Shown here: piece by piece, positions 25,401 to 40,400 of the stretch
Layout: each line of letters begins with the position of its first letter
Numbering within the stretch: the first letter of the stretch is position 1
From: Branchinecta lynchi
Taxonomy: Eukaryota > Arthropoda > Branchiopoda > Anostraca > Branchinectidae
Reading direction: 5' to 3'
DNA: 64,000 nucleotides
Assembly (NCBI GenBank): GCA_023053575.1
Contig: JAKZAP010000021.1
Location: forward strand, 7,619,212-7,683,211
The notes under the pieces: model-generated
What the model saw: only the letters and a program-made list of their open reading frames with translations
Databases searched by the model: none
Told to the model about the DNA's origin: nothing
Position numbers and translations under genes: made by a program

Positions 25401-28400
25401 ACCAGAAAAAACGGTTCTGTAAACTGTTTCCCTGTTTTCGCTATAAGTCCAAGGGTCTCGGATATGAAACATCCAAACCGTGGGTTATTTGTTGAAAGCA
25501 CTGCCTATAGTTTTAAATAATTGAAAGATTCTAAAATATTGTAAGTTGCTGAGTAAATAGTGCGAGGGGTCCTTTGAACGTTACGCATAACACGCACTGC
25601 CAGGAAGAGCCGAAAAAGCATTGGCTGACTTTTCCGTTATCACGATCACAAAGAAAAAAGTCAGCAGATATTTTTTACGTGGCTTTCGGCTCTTCTTCCA
25701 TGCACGACGTTTCAATCGTCGTACACTCGCTCGAGCCTCATCGTGACAGAGTTGATCACACGTCGGTGGAAATCAAACTTCTGAAGACCAAAAGCAGTTT
25801 ATGTATCTGCTATACTGAGTAGCAGGATGTATGCTGGTTACTTGTATCGCTTTAAAGTAGAACTGAAAGCCTGCACTGTTCATAATTTTAGCTATCGATA
25901 GCGAGTGCCACGGCAGAGTGTAGTGCCATGGCAAGTGTAAGGCGCAAAAGCAGTTTACTTATCTGCTATACTGATTAGCTGGATTTATACTGGTTCCTAG
26001 TATTGCTTTAAAGTAGAAGTGAAAACCTGCGCTGTTTATCAATTTATCTCTCGAGTGCCATTGAATTGTCGACTGTTTATAGTTTGTATGCGATTCGTTT
26101 AACCCGAGACTGTTAGAAGGACCCATTACTAAGTTCTATGGAGTCAGTCATCTGAGCAGTTAGCTGTTTATCTAGTGCTACAGTTGTCGCAAGCGGATTG
26201 AGTAAAACGCATTCTAGTTTTGAAAAAATTGAAAGAACGCCTTCTAGCTTATAAAGCAGAACTGAAACCTGAGCCTCGTTTTTGTTGCAATAGCGCTGCC
26301 GCATCGCTGCTGCAGCACTTCTTTGCTTTTGCATAATATGCGTTTTTGGATTCACTTTCTTCTTGGTTGAAGCGGCAGCGCTGCAGCATCTTGCAGGGAA
26401 GCACGGACTTGGTCGGGGAGCAAGTCTGTGATTCTCGAGAAGCGCTGCCGTCTTCCTCGGAAGCGCTGCAGTGCAAAAACGGATGCAGAAAGAATCAGTC
26501 CGGAATCGGCCGAGAAGTGGACCTGCAGCATGCAACAAAAACGAGGCTCTGGTACCATCATCTTCCTTCTCAGTAACAAGCGCCATTTCTCAATTTTCCT
26601 TTCGTAGAATTTTTGTGTAAGTGCCATGTTGGCAGCAGAGCACAATAACACCAGGGAGTAGCGCCAAGACCTATGCTTTCCATACTTTGCAAACGGGCCA
26701 TAGTCATGGCGCCGCCTATTACTCTTGCGGCATCTAAAGCGAGACAAACTTGCGGATTTAGAAATTTCTTGTAAATCTAAGATGCGGTCTGCACACATCG
26801 TGGATACAGGGGTGGTAATCTTTTTTTTGGGAACTGACAAACGCTGCCGATTTCCCAACAAGAAGTTTCCTGATTTACCGACAGAGCTTTTGTCGGTATA
26901 AGAAACGGAATGATGAAGCGTGTTGTACCGACAAACGCTGCACATTTCCCAACAAGACGTTTCCTGCTTTACCGACAGAGCTTTTGTCGGTATTGGAAAC
27001 GGAATGATAAAAGCGTAATATGATTTTATTGCAGCCAGTGCTGGTACACGACTGATTGAGTTTTAGCAGGAACGTTCTCTATCGCTAGTGGTGCTAGTGT
27101 CACTGCTATTCCAGTGTGTGTCACTATTTCAAGTCTTGGCACTACTGCCTAGTGTTATTTTGCTCTGGTTGGCCGAAATATCACTGGAATCAATCTTAGC
27201 TGAATTACCTTGGGCCTAAGCTACTAAACCGGAACTTTACCTCAAAATGAAAGGATCGGAGGCGTCCAACCTCCTCAAACAGCTGGCCAACCTCAGGCAT
27301 TTCGGACAAGAATTTCGACCTCAGAAGTGCGGTTGCCGTGGCTAGGCTATTGGCGCTCGCTTTGACAACGGCTTTGGGCGAGTCGGGCGAAAGAACAGGA
27401 GTACAGGCTGATATATACGACTGAACGAGGTGTTTAACTGTTATGCTGTCAGGACTGGAGCAGGATTGGTAAAGCGCGAGCCAGGAACACCAGGCGCGCA
27501 GGCAACCAAGGCTCTCGGCATGTCTGAACAGGAAAAAGAGTCATGAATATTCCTTTAGCCCAATCTGGGTGTTGACTGAACTTTAGCCGATTATCTACGG
27601 GTCGTGACGTCACATGAAAAGTCTATTATCCACTTACTAACGGAACGGTTTTTCGCGTGTAAACGCGTCCGGCGCCTCGCTGGCCGCTCGGCTCTATATA
27701 TCTAGATACAAATATATATTCTTCAACATAAATTTAATCGAATTTTCCGATGTCTTTTATGACGTCATGAAAGGGTCACGGCCCGTAGATAATCTGCTAA
27801 AGTTTAGTCAATAACCAATCTGACGGCGAATTTTTGTATTTGAGCACTTCACACCCTGAACAGCCACGGTAGATAATTAAAATGAATCCTTGAATAGGTG
27901 TAATCTCTATTTCTTTTTTTCTAAGCAAACTCTAGCTTACTGAAAAAAAAAGAATATTACAATCTCAGAAGTATGACACACTGTCAGAAGTTTCATAACA
28001 GGTAACAGAATACATCCCCATTCCCAACACTTGGGAATGGGGATGTAATCTGTTGTGATCTTAAAACGTTAAGAGTTAAATGTTATGCATAACAAGCACT
28101 GCCAGGAAGGAATAGGTATAGGAAAAGAACACCTACGGAAAACACATGTTCGCGCATCCTTATGTTTAACGTAATGAAAATGTATTTTGTACGGGCCTTT
28201 TCGATTTTATGTTTCGAAGCAACACTTCTGCTACGACCGTTTTAAGTCCTATCAAGAACAAATAATATAATAGAACCTCCGTCTTTGATCCCATGCAGCG
28301 ACTTGGATACCCCGACAAAACTGACCGGAGCTAGAGGTACTTGCTGTGAGGTTTGAATTGATACCCGTCTACTTCCCTCTTCGCCACTGCGCATACCAGA

Positions 28401-31400
28401 TGAAAAACTGTAGGACGCCTGCAGGGGGTGAAGAACCCGGTCTGCAGCGAGTAATAAGTGACGTGTAACATTGGGTTGGTCAGTGATAATTAATTAGCAG
28501 AAGCGATTTTATTCTTAGTTCAGAAAATATAAAAGACGTAGAAGAATATCCATTTCCCGTTGGAAACTTAGACTTTGGTTTGAATATCTTGGAAGCTGAG
28601 GTTGGATATCCTGCTGAAAAAACATAGATTGCTGGGTACTGAGGTTTCTAGGAATATCCTTTGTGGTGCAACAGCGGAAGTTTGTGGTAACGGAGAGCAG
28701 GAACGGAAGAGCGGTTTTTGACGCAGATGAGAATTGACGGAGATACGATTGAGATACCAATTAGAAATAAGCCAAGCAAAAGTTGTTGTGAAGAATCAGG
28801 AATTTTGTGATACCGATTTATCAATACAGTAAGTCAGCTCGAACTACGAAACGAAAGACTACGATCCTAAATACGCCTTCGAAGGTTGAATACTGCCGCC
28901 GCTCGAACGCTACCATATAATGATCCCAAGTCGGACATAAACCACCGGTCGGAGTATAAAGAGTAATAACACAGGGCAAGAACCTATCATCGCAATGGTG
29001 GACAACCAATCAGCTGTAAAGGACGACTCAGACGGCTTTCGTATTCTTCTGCGGGGTTTTGCTGCAACATAGCTGTTTATAGAGGTAACAAATTATGATG
29101 TTCTGCGTAGCTCCTCCTCCGCTCGTTTGCATCGAGTAGGGTATCAGAATATATTCGACTCCACACCGTCGTATTACAGAGACAGCGAGACCGGAGGTTC
29201 TTGATTATTTGTTCTTGGTGTTATGTGTCTCGAAAAGACAACATTTAAAAGGGTTGTAGAAGATATATTATCATCATGTTTAACACAAGGTTGCGCAAAC
29301 ATGTGCTATCTGCTATCAAACTTCTGACATGTAGTGTTGTGCTTTCTTTCACCATAAGTAGCAATAGATTTTGTTCTTTTTTTTCTTTAAAAAGATGACA
29401 TCAGATGACCTGTTTCTACTCCCACATGATCTTCATGGCTTTGATGAGGAAACATACAAAACTTGCACAGGGCCGAAATATAGCTTGCACAGGCTTGTTC
29501 GTAGGGTATGCCGGGATTTGGAGTATGATCCTTGTCGCTCTTTTCTGGACGGACTCTATGTCTTGCAATAGGTACGCTGTGCGGATTGCAGATGTACCCC
29601 ACACCGGGCACGCGTACTGCTGTTTTTCCTTATGAAAGAAATAGAAAACCGTGATTTTCGGGGTTTTTTCTTGATCAGCTAATTCGGATATTTCGGTTGC
29701 ACTTCCGGCAAACCGTCATCAGCGAAAAACCTCGCACATCATCGCACAAAAAAACCTCGCACATCATCCTAGAGGGATAATTAGCTGATCAAGAAAAAAA
29801 AACCACGAAAATCACGGTTTTCTATTTCTTTCGTAATGAATGGTCAGCTTGGCTTCAAACCTTATATGTGTTTCCTTATAATTAGATACAGACTATTTAA
29901 ATATTTTTCTTAAAAAGATGACCTGTTTCCACTCCCACACGACCTTCATGGCTTTGATGAGAAAACATACAAAAACTTGCACAGCCAGCAATTGGGAACA
30001 ACCAGCTCCTCAAAAGCGACAAGCGGGAGCCTGATCCAGTCATGCACAAATATTTTTTGTAAAGATTGTTTCTAGTATGTAAATTGCCGATTTTCTATAA
30101 TGTGATCGTTGGTTTTAGGACCGTTGGGGCCGTATTGAAACAAGGCGTTTGTACCTGCAGGCGATTTCAAAGAATACGAAGTACGGGAAGTAAGAAAAGA
30201 AACATCTCTTCATTTTTTTAAATTTGCACATGGTGTCCCAACGCCTGGGCATGTCCCAACGTACGGGCATGGTGCTCATACGTTGGGTTAGGGCACCATA
30301 CCCTGCAGCAAGGGCATAGGATCCCACAAAAATCTGTTGCCAACTGTTGAACTGAGGATCCGAATTGGAAATTTGCTTTTCAAACATACTTTTAAGAGAG
30401 TACCATGCCCTTGGTATAGGGCATGGTGCCCTAACGTACGAGCACCATGCTCTGACATTGGGGCATGCCCAGACATTCGAGTATCATGCCCAAAAATGTA
30501 TGATTTGTGTGTGACTGGCCTCATCCGCCTCAAAAGGATTAACCGGTAACTGACCGTGGTTCTGAAAAAATCATCTCACTTTCATCAACACCAACACAAG
30601 AGCGTAGGTTTTAGTAATATATTCCGACCCGAGACCAACCTGGCCGAGGTGGTTTAATATATGGGGAGAAGGAAGCTCCTGAGAAAACGGACTTGAACCT
30701 CGACAGTGTCGGTAACCTTTCCATGATTTCTTGTCGATAACTATAACCCATGAGCCCAACAAATGAAATCTCCATATAACTTCTTCCCTTGTTTCACTGA
30801 AATTCTTAAATTTATTTATAATATAAATATAATTTAAATTTAAAAATATATATATATTCTTTTTTTTTCTTTTTTATTAAACCTGGCGAGCTTCTTCGTT
30901 CAATCTTCTTACTTCCACTTCTTTCATGCATTTCAAGAATCGAATGGACCTCGTCCGGGTTGCACCCCAGACCATCTCGGCCGAGGAGATTTAGTACCTT
31001 CCGGCATCTGGCATCAACAGCTCTGCTGTTGACCACTGTACCAAACAATCTGGAGACGACCTTCTTCGAGGTCTCTACCAATATTACGAGAATAGTAATA
31101 TTGGTAGGATTGAGAAAGAAGTTTGGAACTATATGATGAAACTGGATAAAGCATGGTGACTTCTAAAGTGCAAAACCAGCACTTGTCGTTTTTGCAAGGC
31201 CACCGTACTACCAGATACCATGTTATGATTACAAAACGACAAAATGCAGATTAAGTTACAGTGGTAGTATCAGATACTATTAGTTGCGTTTTTGCAGATA
31301 CCATGGTATCTGTCACCACGGTAACTGGATCTGCAATTAGTCGTTTTTGCAATATCGTGGTATCTGTTACCACTGTTGCTCTGCAAAAACGACAATTGCC

Positions 31401-34400
31401 GAAACTGGGCTTTTCGTAAGCTTTCCCAAAAGCAAAACTGATATTCAGTAACAACTTCTTTCCCATCAATTTGACAAAAACTGATGAAAGTGAGATGACC
31501 TATTCAGGTACCACGATTAGTTACCACGGTCGGACCGTGGTATCTGAATAGCAGATACCACGATAACTGCGAAAACACCTTTTGACCGTGGTATGAGATA
31601 CCACGATAACTGCAAAAACGACTTTAGACCGTGGTATCAGATACCATAGTATCTACAAAAACGCAACTATTGTGTCAGCAAAAGCAACTATTCACTGTTA
31701 TCGGAAGCCTTGGAGGCATAAGAGGATCCAACGTCTAAGACAAAACTTACAATAGTACCAACGGCCTCCGGAGGTAGTCAATCATCCCAAACGGCACATA
31801 CAACTTCGCCGTACTTCCAAAACTTGCCGCCTCGAGCGCTGTTGTAAACAAACTCAACCCGCTCGACTTCCTCTCTGCAAACGTCTCATCTTCTGTAAAC
31901 AATGCCGAAAACCTTCCGGTCAGCTGAAGAAAAGAAGTAAGGTCCTGCGTTGCATAGGCGATACTTGATAGTTCTTCGTCAGAGAGGGGGTTTACCAGCG
32001 GTTTCGCCCCTTGCACTCCCTGTGCACTAGTTGTGACGTACTTGGACTCGAAGGCCATGTACGTCTTACAAAGCGAGGTGAGGACGTCTTCCTAAAACAT
32101 AAACAAAATACACGTGAGCTGTGAGCTGTATTCATCATTTGATGTTGGGTAGCTTATTGTTTTTATAATTTTTTTAATATTTAATATTTATTAATAGTTA
32201 ATATATATTGTTAGTTGTTTCGTATGGCCCAAGCTGGCCGTTTTATTAGATTAAATAAATAAATAAACTTCAAAAAGTTGAAAGGACCGCTTTTGCATTA
32301 TCCTTAGCGCCCCTTTTGGAATACAAGCTTCTGAAGGCCCCGTGTGTTGCCACTGTTTCATTTTGTACCTAAAACTTTTTAAGGCTTTTCCGGCTAGGCC
32401 GAGTTTTGACAGTCATTCAACGGAAACCTTCGCGAAAAGCTTCAAGCTCCAATGATAACCCTTTCACACATAAGAACATGGGAAGCTTCAAAATTTTTCA
32501 TTCTGGAAGACATGGTAGACGACCAGGACCTTCTGTTCTGGATTTCTTTTATTTTACCTGGTTCGTACTTTTTAACCACGGACACCACGGTACGTTACGT
32601 TTTTAAATATTCTAGGCTTTTGCAGAAACACTGATGGTCAAAATGCCTTCTTGCGATCCCAAGACTACCTATCCAGACTCCCGAGACTTCCTACCAACAC
32701 TACCAACATAGCTTGTCTGGCGAAAAAAAATGACATCCAGGGTGAAGTAGATAAAAAGCGAAGTACATTTATTCTAAATTTACAGCAAACAAAAGTAGGC
32801 TAGTTTCCACGCCAAGAGACGTGCTTAGTCTTGAAGTGCTGCAATCATTAGAAGTAAAAGTTAATTAATGAATGGCAACCAGCTGAAGCTACCGTTAAAT
32901 GGTAAGGAACAAGAGCAAACAAATGCCACTTAAATTACAGAGCTCAGTAACTGGGGTGGACGAAATTATGAACTCGTACTACCGAAAAACTAACTTAAAA
33001 AAATAAGGAACAGATCGGGAGCGGTATAACAAACCGAATTTCGTAATGGAATAAAACTCTTGTTAGAGCCATATAAACAACCGAATGTGGCAAGTCTGGT
33101 AGTAGATACCGACTAAACAAAATCTGGTGAATTACCGAATTCGGTGACGAATCAGAACCAAATGAATCTGATTAATCACTGAATTATGAAATGGACTGAC
33201 CGAATACGACAGAACAGATACGGACTTGAGAAACGTCCGGTGAATCACCGAATTCGACGTTAAATCACTGAATTCACGGAGGGACGTACCGAATGCGATG
33301 AAATCGATGCGGACTGAACTAAAGTCGGATGAATTACCAAATTCGATAAAGAATGTGAACCAATAAACACGTTAAATCACCCAATTTGAAATGTGGGGAC
33401 AAGAGATTTTATAAAAAGTGCACCACGGCTTCTCCGCGATGCCCGTTTCGACCCGAAATTTGACCGAATGCCCAAAACGTAGGGAGGGGGGGGGGAGCTG
33501 CGCCCCCCTCGGGACACCCTGCACCTTCAACCTTCATACTTTCGTAATCACTCCACCATGATTTTTCCTGAAATTTCAAATCTCAAACTGTATATTCTAA
33601 CTGCAGTAGACTGGTTTCTGAACATTAGCGCAAGCGCTTATCGTTCCCACGACGGATATATACAGTTACTTCATCCAGTTCGAATTTCCCAGGACAGAAA
33701 AACCGATCAGTGAATATGCACTGACTCTTGCAACAACTGTGAAAGCATACTACACTTATTACGCGCAATCTTGACAGTTGACCGCCAAACAACATTTTCT
33801 CTGATGGCTTGTCCGACTGAACCAATCACGAACGACTTGATGGGCGGAGACTTAGCCGTGAAAGTGTTCTCCACGGAAATGCTAGCTTTCGCAAGAGAGC
33901 AAAAGTAAGAAACCAACTGCTAAAGGAAAATCGGAAGTGGACATTGATGATAGCACTTGTTATCAAGAAGGAAAATAATGGAATAGTACGAGGTTCCACG
34001 TCTACTTTAAAGGCCCCCGTGTCGATATTGCTGGTCAATTCCGCGTTGCTTACCGTTCTATCAACTCTTGTTCAAAGATTTTTAACTTTCTATGTATAAA
34101 GTTAAGAAGAAGATGATTTGGAAGACGGAAAACCTCTTCATCTCTATTAGGACCCCTGCAGTTTTCTATGTCAGTTTTCAAAACTAAAAGGCAAGGTCTT
34201 ACTTAGTAAAACAGTTGCATAGAACGTTTCAAGTAATGCACCTGTGCCTAAAGCCGAAGGTGTTAACTTAGGACTTGAATTCTTAGTATTAACCTAAGGA
34301 ATCTGGACCCTCAGATAATGCTTAAAGTTTAACTCAAAAGCCAACTTATTTTTGTATCATTTAACTGACTACACTGCATTATTTTGATGGTGTTAAGGGA

Positions 34401-37400
34401 TTTTTTCATTATTCACGATTTGCTCTAGTTTGACGTTCAGAATTTCTACGCCGTCCTTACATAGCTAAATTTTATTATGACGGGGAAAATCTGAATCTCA
34501 ACACAAACGCGGCTTTTCAGTGGTCAGTGATCAGCTCGAGGAAGGAGAATAGAGAATCTGGACCCTCAGATAGTGCTTAACACATGCCCAAGCACTCAAA
34601 CGTTGACCGTAAACCCGCTATCTAATCTTATCTATGCAAATAACGTATACAACGGATACGTTAGCTACGATGCTTCATCAGCTTGTTATCAATGATGAAG
34701 TAGCTGACGTGTCCATTGTATAAATTATTTGAATACATGTTTCAAAGTCAGCTTGCGGCTCAAGGAATATTTATCTTACCTTATGAATTACCTAACCCAA
34801 CTCGACACCAGACGCGAAGCAGCAACTGTAAACTGTACATTCGTTCAAACAAACATTCAGCTGACAGTATCTCAAGTCCTTCGTACCCTACTTGGTACAC
34901 GATTTAAGATACATTATATATACTAAGTGCATATTCTGCATCTCCATATTTATTATCAAAATGTTTTAGATAGCGTTATTATACGTACTAGTTTTTAAAG
35001 GTATGACGATCCAATGGTAGCAAGTGAATTGCACGAGCTATTGGAAATTACAGATTATTATTATTATATAATGTTTATCACCCTAACGGCACGGAAAAGC
35101 GGAAGATGCTTTTTCTACTCTTCCTGGCAATGCTTGTTATGCATAAGGTTTGCATAATTACAACAGATACGTCCCAAGTGCTATCCGTTAAAGCTGCGCA
35201 TCCTTGCGTTATCCGTTCCGAGAGTTCTGACACTGCAAACTGATTCCTGCATTTCCTGTGTTTGCTTTTCGAGGCGGATCATGCTCCCTGCTTATCATTT
35301 CCGGGGATTTAATTCATCAGAAATGCCGGTTATGCAAGTTTAATGATTTTCTGATCAAAACTAAGGGGACAAAGCTCATGAGTCGACTTTTTATATTTGA
35401 CGGTGCAAAACGGATAAGTCAGCTATATTTTATTCGAGCTATATTTCGGCCCTTCTTGGCAAGGGTCCTCTTCAGGCTCAAGCTCTAGCTGGAAAATGAA
35501 CTTGTGGAGAAACAATTAAAAATTGTTCCTTAAATATCTGATTTCGTGAACTTCTTCTCGAAAGTTGGTTGGAGTTAAAGCTGTTGCTGTGATTTCGATC
35601 GGGTGACTTATCCGTTTTGCACCGTCAAATATGATTCGCAGTCAGCTTGGGCTGAAGGAACATCGACTTTTTATCATATAAAACAATGTCAAGGAGAGAA
35701 GTCGGATACATGATATGGTACTGGGCGTAACACGAATCGGAAGCGAATAATATTACTGTGACCAGAGCAAAATAACACTGGGCCTTACTCGTAGCTCCAC
35801 CCGTTAAGCTTGTGGCATCTAAAGCGGGAAAACTTGCTAGTGGAGATTTTTTTTTAGTAAAGCTACGATGCATTTCGCACACAGCAACGGAACAGGGGAG
35901 GTTTTATCATCGTTTTTTTGCTGTGTTCAGAATATTAAGATATCGGAGCCAGGGCTGGTGCACGACAGAACGAGTTTCACTAGGGACGATCTCTATCACT
36001 AATGGTGCTAGCGCCACTGCTATTCGAGTGTGTGTCACTTTTTTCTAGTCTTGGCGCTACCCCCTAGTGTTATTTTACTCTGACTGTGACTTACCACTAG
36101 AGTAGTTACTTTCTCCTCGTACAAGATAGCAATGCCAAAAAGGATCTCGATGTCATTTTTCAAAAATATCTGCCAGACACTTTCTTGTCCTTCTTCTGTG
36201 ACATCGTCAAGCATCATTTCAATTTGTTCCTCGTTGTAAGCCATTTGTATTTTCTTCAGCAGCATATCGCAAACAGCCAGGAAAACGGGTTCGAATCTGA
36301 AAGGATAACATAACAACTGAAAACGTGGCATCAAGGCATCCTTCTGAAATATTGTTGCGGTGCTGACATCTGCACTCCGCACTGTTCACTTCTGCTACCG
36401 CTGAGCGCTACTCCCTTACGCCTTAGGATCGATTTCGGTATAAAACCCTATCTGTTCCCCGATTACGCAATATTCTCCTTCCCCCCTATTCTCCTATACG
36501 TATTAGACCCCTCCGCTGCCACCAATGTTAAATTAAGTGCATCTCTCTCTAATCGTTTATGCTTTAACTGTTGTACGAAACCGAGCATCTAATATACGTT
36601 TGGCGTGTACCCGAGCGGTTGGTACATATTAGACTATACCGGTATTCTGATCTTAATCCTCGAAGGGTTGGTTCGTAACTGTGGAGGGGGGAGTTCGGAC
36701 GGTAGGTCCTAGATCCTACATTCAATACACCGTGGTTAGAAAACACACTTACTTTTAATATTGAGTTCTGCATACATCGAATACATCTGTTAATCCAACG
36801 ATCACTACTGTCTTAAGACTAGTTTAAGACTGCCCTCTAATACAATTACACTGCTCTATTTATACCGTATATTTCTCTTTGCTAAATATTTTCGCTTTGC
36901 TTAATGTGATGCCAAAATCAGGAAAAAGGCACTGCGCGTGAGGAGATGCCAATGTGAGAGAAAAGGAACTTGACACTACCGGGCAATGCGACTTTTCGAG
37001 CAGACGGGAATTTGCACCAACAGTTGCATTGCGAGAGTTGTTTATAAATATCTGGAATTAAATACTTCGTGTCGTTACACCCAGCGAGAAAAATTCCAGA
37101 AAAATCCCCAAACTAGCACCTGTGGCCCCTCTTCATGAAAGATATAGAAGAAGTTTTGTTCCAGCATTTGTTGAGTTGCACAATAACGGAAAAGTTAGTC
37201 CTTTTTAGTGTTTTTTTCTTTCGTGACAAGACTGTTATGTTATTCTTCTTTTTTTTTTATGACGAAAAGGTCTAATTCGGCGGTAACGCTGTGACAGCTG
37301 ATTTTGAAAAATAAAATTATATTCTATTCTATTCTAAATCTGTTGTATCTTTTAAACCGTTCAATCTTGAACTATTTATTATCTCTGTGACCACCATGAT

Positions 37401-40400
37401 TACTATTTCCAAAACCCCCCGTTTTGGCTGTTTTGAGCCTTTTCCGAGACCCGCTGGCTTGTAGCGAAAACAGGGAAACAATTTACATAACCAGTTTTCC
37501 TAATGGAAAAACTTCTCGCAGCCAACCGTCGACAGCGTGATACACATCGAATATAGCAAAACACGGCAAGTAAGAAAATCCGCGCGGTTTTGTTAGAGGG
37601 GTTATAATGTACCGTACGAAATTGGGGTCTCCGGGATTCGAAATATATTAAGTGATTATGACAGTAGGTTGCTTTAGTAATATAGGTAAGACAAGTCCTT
37701 TAACATAGCTGCTGAATTAAAATGTATGTTGACCGTAAAAGCAAAATTTATTTTTTTCAATGACGGTGTGCAAAAACAGACTAAGGTCATAACAAACTAT
37801 GCTCTCTTACTGAAGAAAGAAGCACACTCGATTGAAGAATTGCTGATGAAGAATCGTAGCTGACGTATCCGTTGAAAACATTGTTGGAATAAATACTCGA
37901 TTGAATCTCAGCCCCAAAAATGTTCAAACTTACAAACGTTCAAGGTAACACAAAAATCTTGGCTACTGCAAGCCACGGATAGTCTAACTATTTAATAGTC
38001 TAACAGTTTCAATCGGTTGCATGCCAAAGTTTGCTTGCTTGGTTTTTCCCTTTATAAAAACGTGGTTCAAAAATCCTTAAAGGACCCCTCGCACTATTTA
38101 CTCTTCAAATTGCAGTATTTTAAAATATTTGAATAGGTACTTTACAGTTTAGGCTGTGCTTTCAACAATTAACTCACGGTTTTGGCTGTTTTAAGCCTTT
38201 TCCGAGACCCGTTGAATTATGCGAAAACAGGGAAATAATTTACATAACCAGTTTTTCTGATGGAAAACTTCTCGCAGACAACCGTCGACATCGTGATACA
38301 CATCGAAGGTAGCAAAAGACGGCAAGTGAGAAAATCAGCGTGGTTTTGTTAGAGGGGTTATAATGTACCGTACGAAATTGGGGTCTCTGGGTGTAGAAAT
38401 ATATGGAGTGATTATGGATGTAAGTTGCCTTGGTATTATAGGTAAGACAGGTCCTTTAAGGCGTGTTTCCGTGGAATGTCCCACGAATTTTTAAATGTCA
38501 CGGCAACATAATTTTGTCCGAAACATTCGACCCAAAGGTTGAAGCTCGCGAAACCAACTTTTGTACATTTTTGGTAGTATTTTCAAATGCATGAGCATAT
38601 AAATAGAATTCTTATACCATTGTAATACCATAGAATTCTTACACAATTACTATTCAGTACTAGAAAGATCCTCAGTTTTACATTATGTTCATCTGCCTAA
38701 TGAAATCGATAATTTTACTATCCCGCCAAATTTAAATTTCCCCCCAATTCGAGCCACAAAATGGAGAATCACCTTTAAAGGACACCTGAACAATGAAACC
38801 ATACTTGAACACACCATGGAGAGAGAATGCATTTACAGACATGGACACGGAGAGCATTTTTCTCCTGAGAAACATGTTTTCAAAACAGGGATGTTCCTTT
38901 CTGGAGGTTTGCACATGCAGACTCCAAGACAAAAAGCGCAATTCATTCAAATCATGTACAGCGCTGGCCGGATCGTATCGGAATTTCTTCTAGATATTCG
39001 TTTGGGCTTAACTGGTTAAAAAATATTCCAGAAGAAGGGTTGATCGGAGAAATTTGTTAATTTCTAAAATTGTTCAGTACTGAAACAAAGACATATGCAA
39101 AATGGAGCAAAAATCATAGCATGGAAACGCTATTTCGTATTTGGGTCAGGTTTTCTGCAGGCAATGTTAACAGAAGTCATACAGATAGGGATGATACTTG
39201 GTACTTTTCATTCAGGTGTCCTTTAAGAGTTTTTTATTAAATCTGAGTCACAGTGTCGCGCAGGGGTGGCCCGAAGGGGGGGTGAGGGGGGGTGACTCAC
39301 CCCCCCTGCCTTTTGCTAAGTCGTATCAGTCGTTTATTTCGGCCTTTTGCTAAGTCGTATCAGTCGTTTATTTTGGCCTCGTCGAGGTCCCGGGCATTAA
39401 TTTTAATAAAAACAATCCGAGTTAAAAAAAAATTGTTAATTTTGTCTCTGCACAGCTTCAGTCGGAAGCACGTCCCTAAAGACAAGTTGGGTCGTTTAAA
39501 CTAGATCTGGATCCGTGATAGGTCCGAGACATGATTCATGGGGGCAGCAATGCGGCTACTTGTTGTACTCCCATGTGAATTGGATCTGCCTCACTCAGGT
39601 CTTTCAGATTTTAGCCTGTCAAAATTACAATAGGCAAAATAGGTTAGTTGTTAAAGTGCACTCTGACTGGATAACATTGATATACCTTATAGACAAAAAG
39701 CGAGAGACAAGGTTATGTGCATTGATTGTTGGTTAAACTTTGGCTACAAGTGAAAAAAGGAAGATAGAATTTTTGAACAGAATGGAAAAGCCATCAGCAA
39801 TCAAATGACAGGAAACCCGCGAAACAAGAGTGCCCAGAACAGATAGAAAAATGTCGATTACAAAGAGGGGTTGACGTGGTAACAACGCTTGAAAAGGACA
39901 AGGAAGATTTTAATATACACCCGAAATTTGTTTCCCAGGACAGGAGGGGTTCTGCAGACGCTAGAATAGATCATTCTAGTCGGGAGGTAAATTTTTGGCC
40001 TCTATGCTATCAGAGGCGTTACTATCCAAAATGTTTGGGGGGGGGGGGCAGAAATATTCCTTCAGCCCAAGCTGACTGGGAATCATATTTATCACTGCCG
40101 ACTGCGAATCATAGCACTATCAAGTATGGGAAGAGCACGGTATTTACCGACTGGCTGGTAATTTTTACCGGCTTTTTTTTGCGGAAAAAACGACTGTTTG
40201 ACAAAAAATCGACTGGAAACTGACCGTTTTTAAGAATAATCGACTTACGTAAATCTGACTGTTTTGAAGAAAAATCGACTGTTTCTCCCCCAAAATCGAC
40301 TGTTTTTAAGAAAAGTCGCGGCGCTTCGCGCCGATTCAGTAATTTTTTACCGGCTGGTTGACAACATCGGGGGGGGGGGCTGTGTCCCCCCACCCATACG

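Noticed and set aside
26352..26945. 197-codon minus-strand ORF with Ser/Arg-rich sequence
   Set aside because: It crosses the boundary between the AGCCTCG MITE and a hAT-like element, so it is a chance frame.
33625..34038. Possible extra XPO6 exon between exons 7 and 8
   Set aside because: Exons 7 and 8 already join in phase 0 with continuous similarity to human XPO6, and the ORFs here match nothing in the protein.
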